The position numbers and the translations under genes were made by a program. This document shows, one piece after another, positions 13,077 to 13,253 of a DNA stretch of 13,253 bases; positions within the stretch are counted from its first letter, which is position 1; every line of letters begins with the position of its first letter. The notes below the pieces were generated by a model. The model did no database searches, had not been told where the DNA came from, and worked only from the letters and a program-made list of their open reading frames with translations. Where the stretch lies: NCBI GenBank assembly GCA_947585885.1, contig CANPXI010000016.1:1-13253 (forward strand), written 5' to 3'. Source of the stretch: an uncultured Bacilli bacterium. Lineage in GTDB: Bacteria > Bacillota_I > Bacilli_A > RF39 > UBA660.

Positions 13077-13253
13077 TTAATTATCTGCTTTAGCACATGA
13101 TTCACTTATTGTGACTGTATACGGATCACTGCTTGTTCCACTACCAGACAACTGAACACAAGATTTCAGAGAAAGTACTGGACGTATGACGAATTGATTT
13201 GTAACTATCCCGTCTCCTAGTTGTCCATCCGTTCCAGTTAAGTAAAATACCTC
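13077..13253 (-). CDS. Surface protein paralog, C-terminal 58 residues (truncated by window edge)
   Basis: The minus-strand frame is open to the window edge and ends TAA at 13077-13079. It reads EVFYLTGTDGQLGDGIVTNQ, then FVIRPVLSLKSCVQLSGSGT, SSDPYTVTIS and ESCAKADN. IRPVLSLKSCV, GTxxxDPY and SCAKxDN match the end of the 10185-11816 protein, so it is a clear paralog. The residues preceding the IRP motif differ in length and identity from the first paralog, whereas the motif itself is shared. The GC content is about 40%, again above the background. Its start and any leader module lie outside the window. Confidence 0.88.
   Translation of the reverse strand, partial: EVFYLTGTDGQLGDGIVTNQFVIRPVLSLKSCVQLSGSGTSSDPYTVTISESCAKADN

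Overview
The window comes from a very AT-rich, low-GC Gram-positive-type genome. I infer an uncultured gut Bacilli/Mollicutes-like lineage (RF39-type), but the sequence alone does not fix the taxon. The grounds are A/T-ending codons, GGAGG and AAGGTGAT ribosome binding sites, consensus TTGACA/TATAAT promoters, a YtrA-type GntR/ABC unit, and surface proteins ending in an IRPVLSLKSC motif with a SipW/TasA-like N-terminal membrane segment.

Layout. Positions 1-219 (minus strand) hold the first 55 bases of what looks like a group IIC intron, lying directly downstream of an intrinsic terminator. That terminator is the end of copy 1 of a repeated promoter/leader-peptide/attenuator module. Positions 266-11816 are all minus-strand genes. 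In transcription order they are: a large surface protein; a DUF1003 membrane protein; copZ-copA and a SanA/YdcF-like protein; a membrane-anchored XRE regulator; an acidic hypothetical and a MmcQ/YjbR protein; a ytrA-like GntR regulator with an ABC ATPase and permease; and an unknown membrane protein coupled to a YkuE-like metallophosphoesterase. Hairpin terminators that overlap stop codons separate most units. Copy 2 of the leader module (11832-11995) lies directly upstream of the surface protein. A plus-strand island (about 12174-12996) follows. It has a candidate type I toxin-antitoxin locus, a ribbon-helix-helix protein and an XRE regulator, and it ends in a bidirectional terminator. The window closes with the C-terminus of a second surface protein paralog on the minus strand.

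The most interesting signal is the leader module. Both copies have a 17-bp-spaced promoter and a good Shine-Dalgarno site. Both encode a 16-codon leader peptide (MKTIISFE..KLGGGY) whose penultimate codons form a run of eight G, and both end in a 10-bp terminator hairpin. In copy 2 the surface gene's ribosome binding site sits right after the U-tract. In both copies only the -1 frame relative to the leader stays open past the G8 run, and it stops inside the 5' arm of the terminator. A -1 ribosomal frameshift, or a gain of one G, would therefore bring a ribosome onto the terminator. I propose this as a frameshift- or phase-variation-controlled attenuator for surface proteins.

The second signal is the 30-aa hydrophobic peptide at 12273-12365. 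Its mRNA can fold back 5' to 3', its Shine-Dalgarno site is sequestered in a hairpin, and an opposing promoter lies at the end of the ORF. The third is a GC-rich patch with atypical codons at the C-terminus of the surface protein, which may be a hypervariable or exchanged segment.
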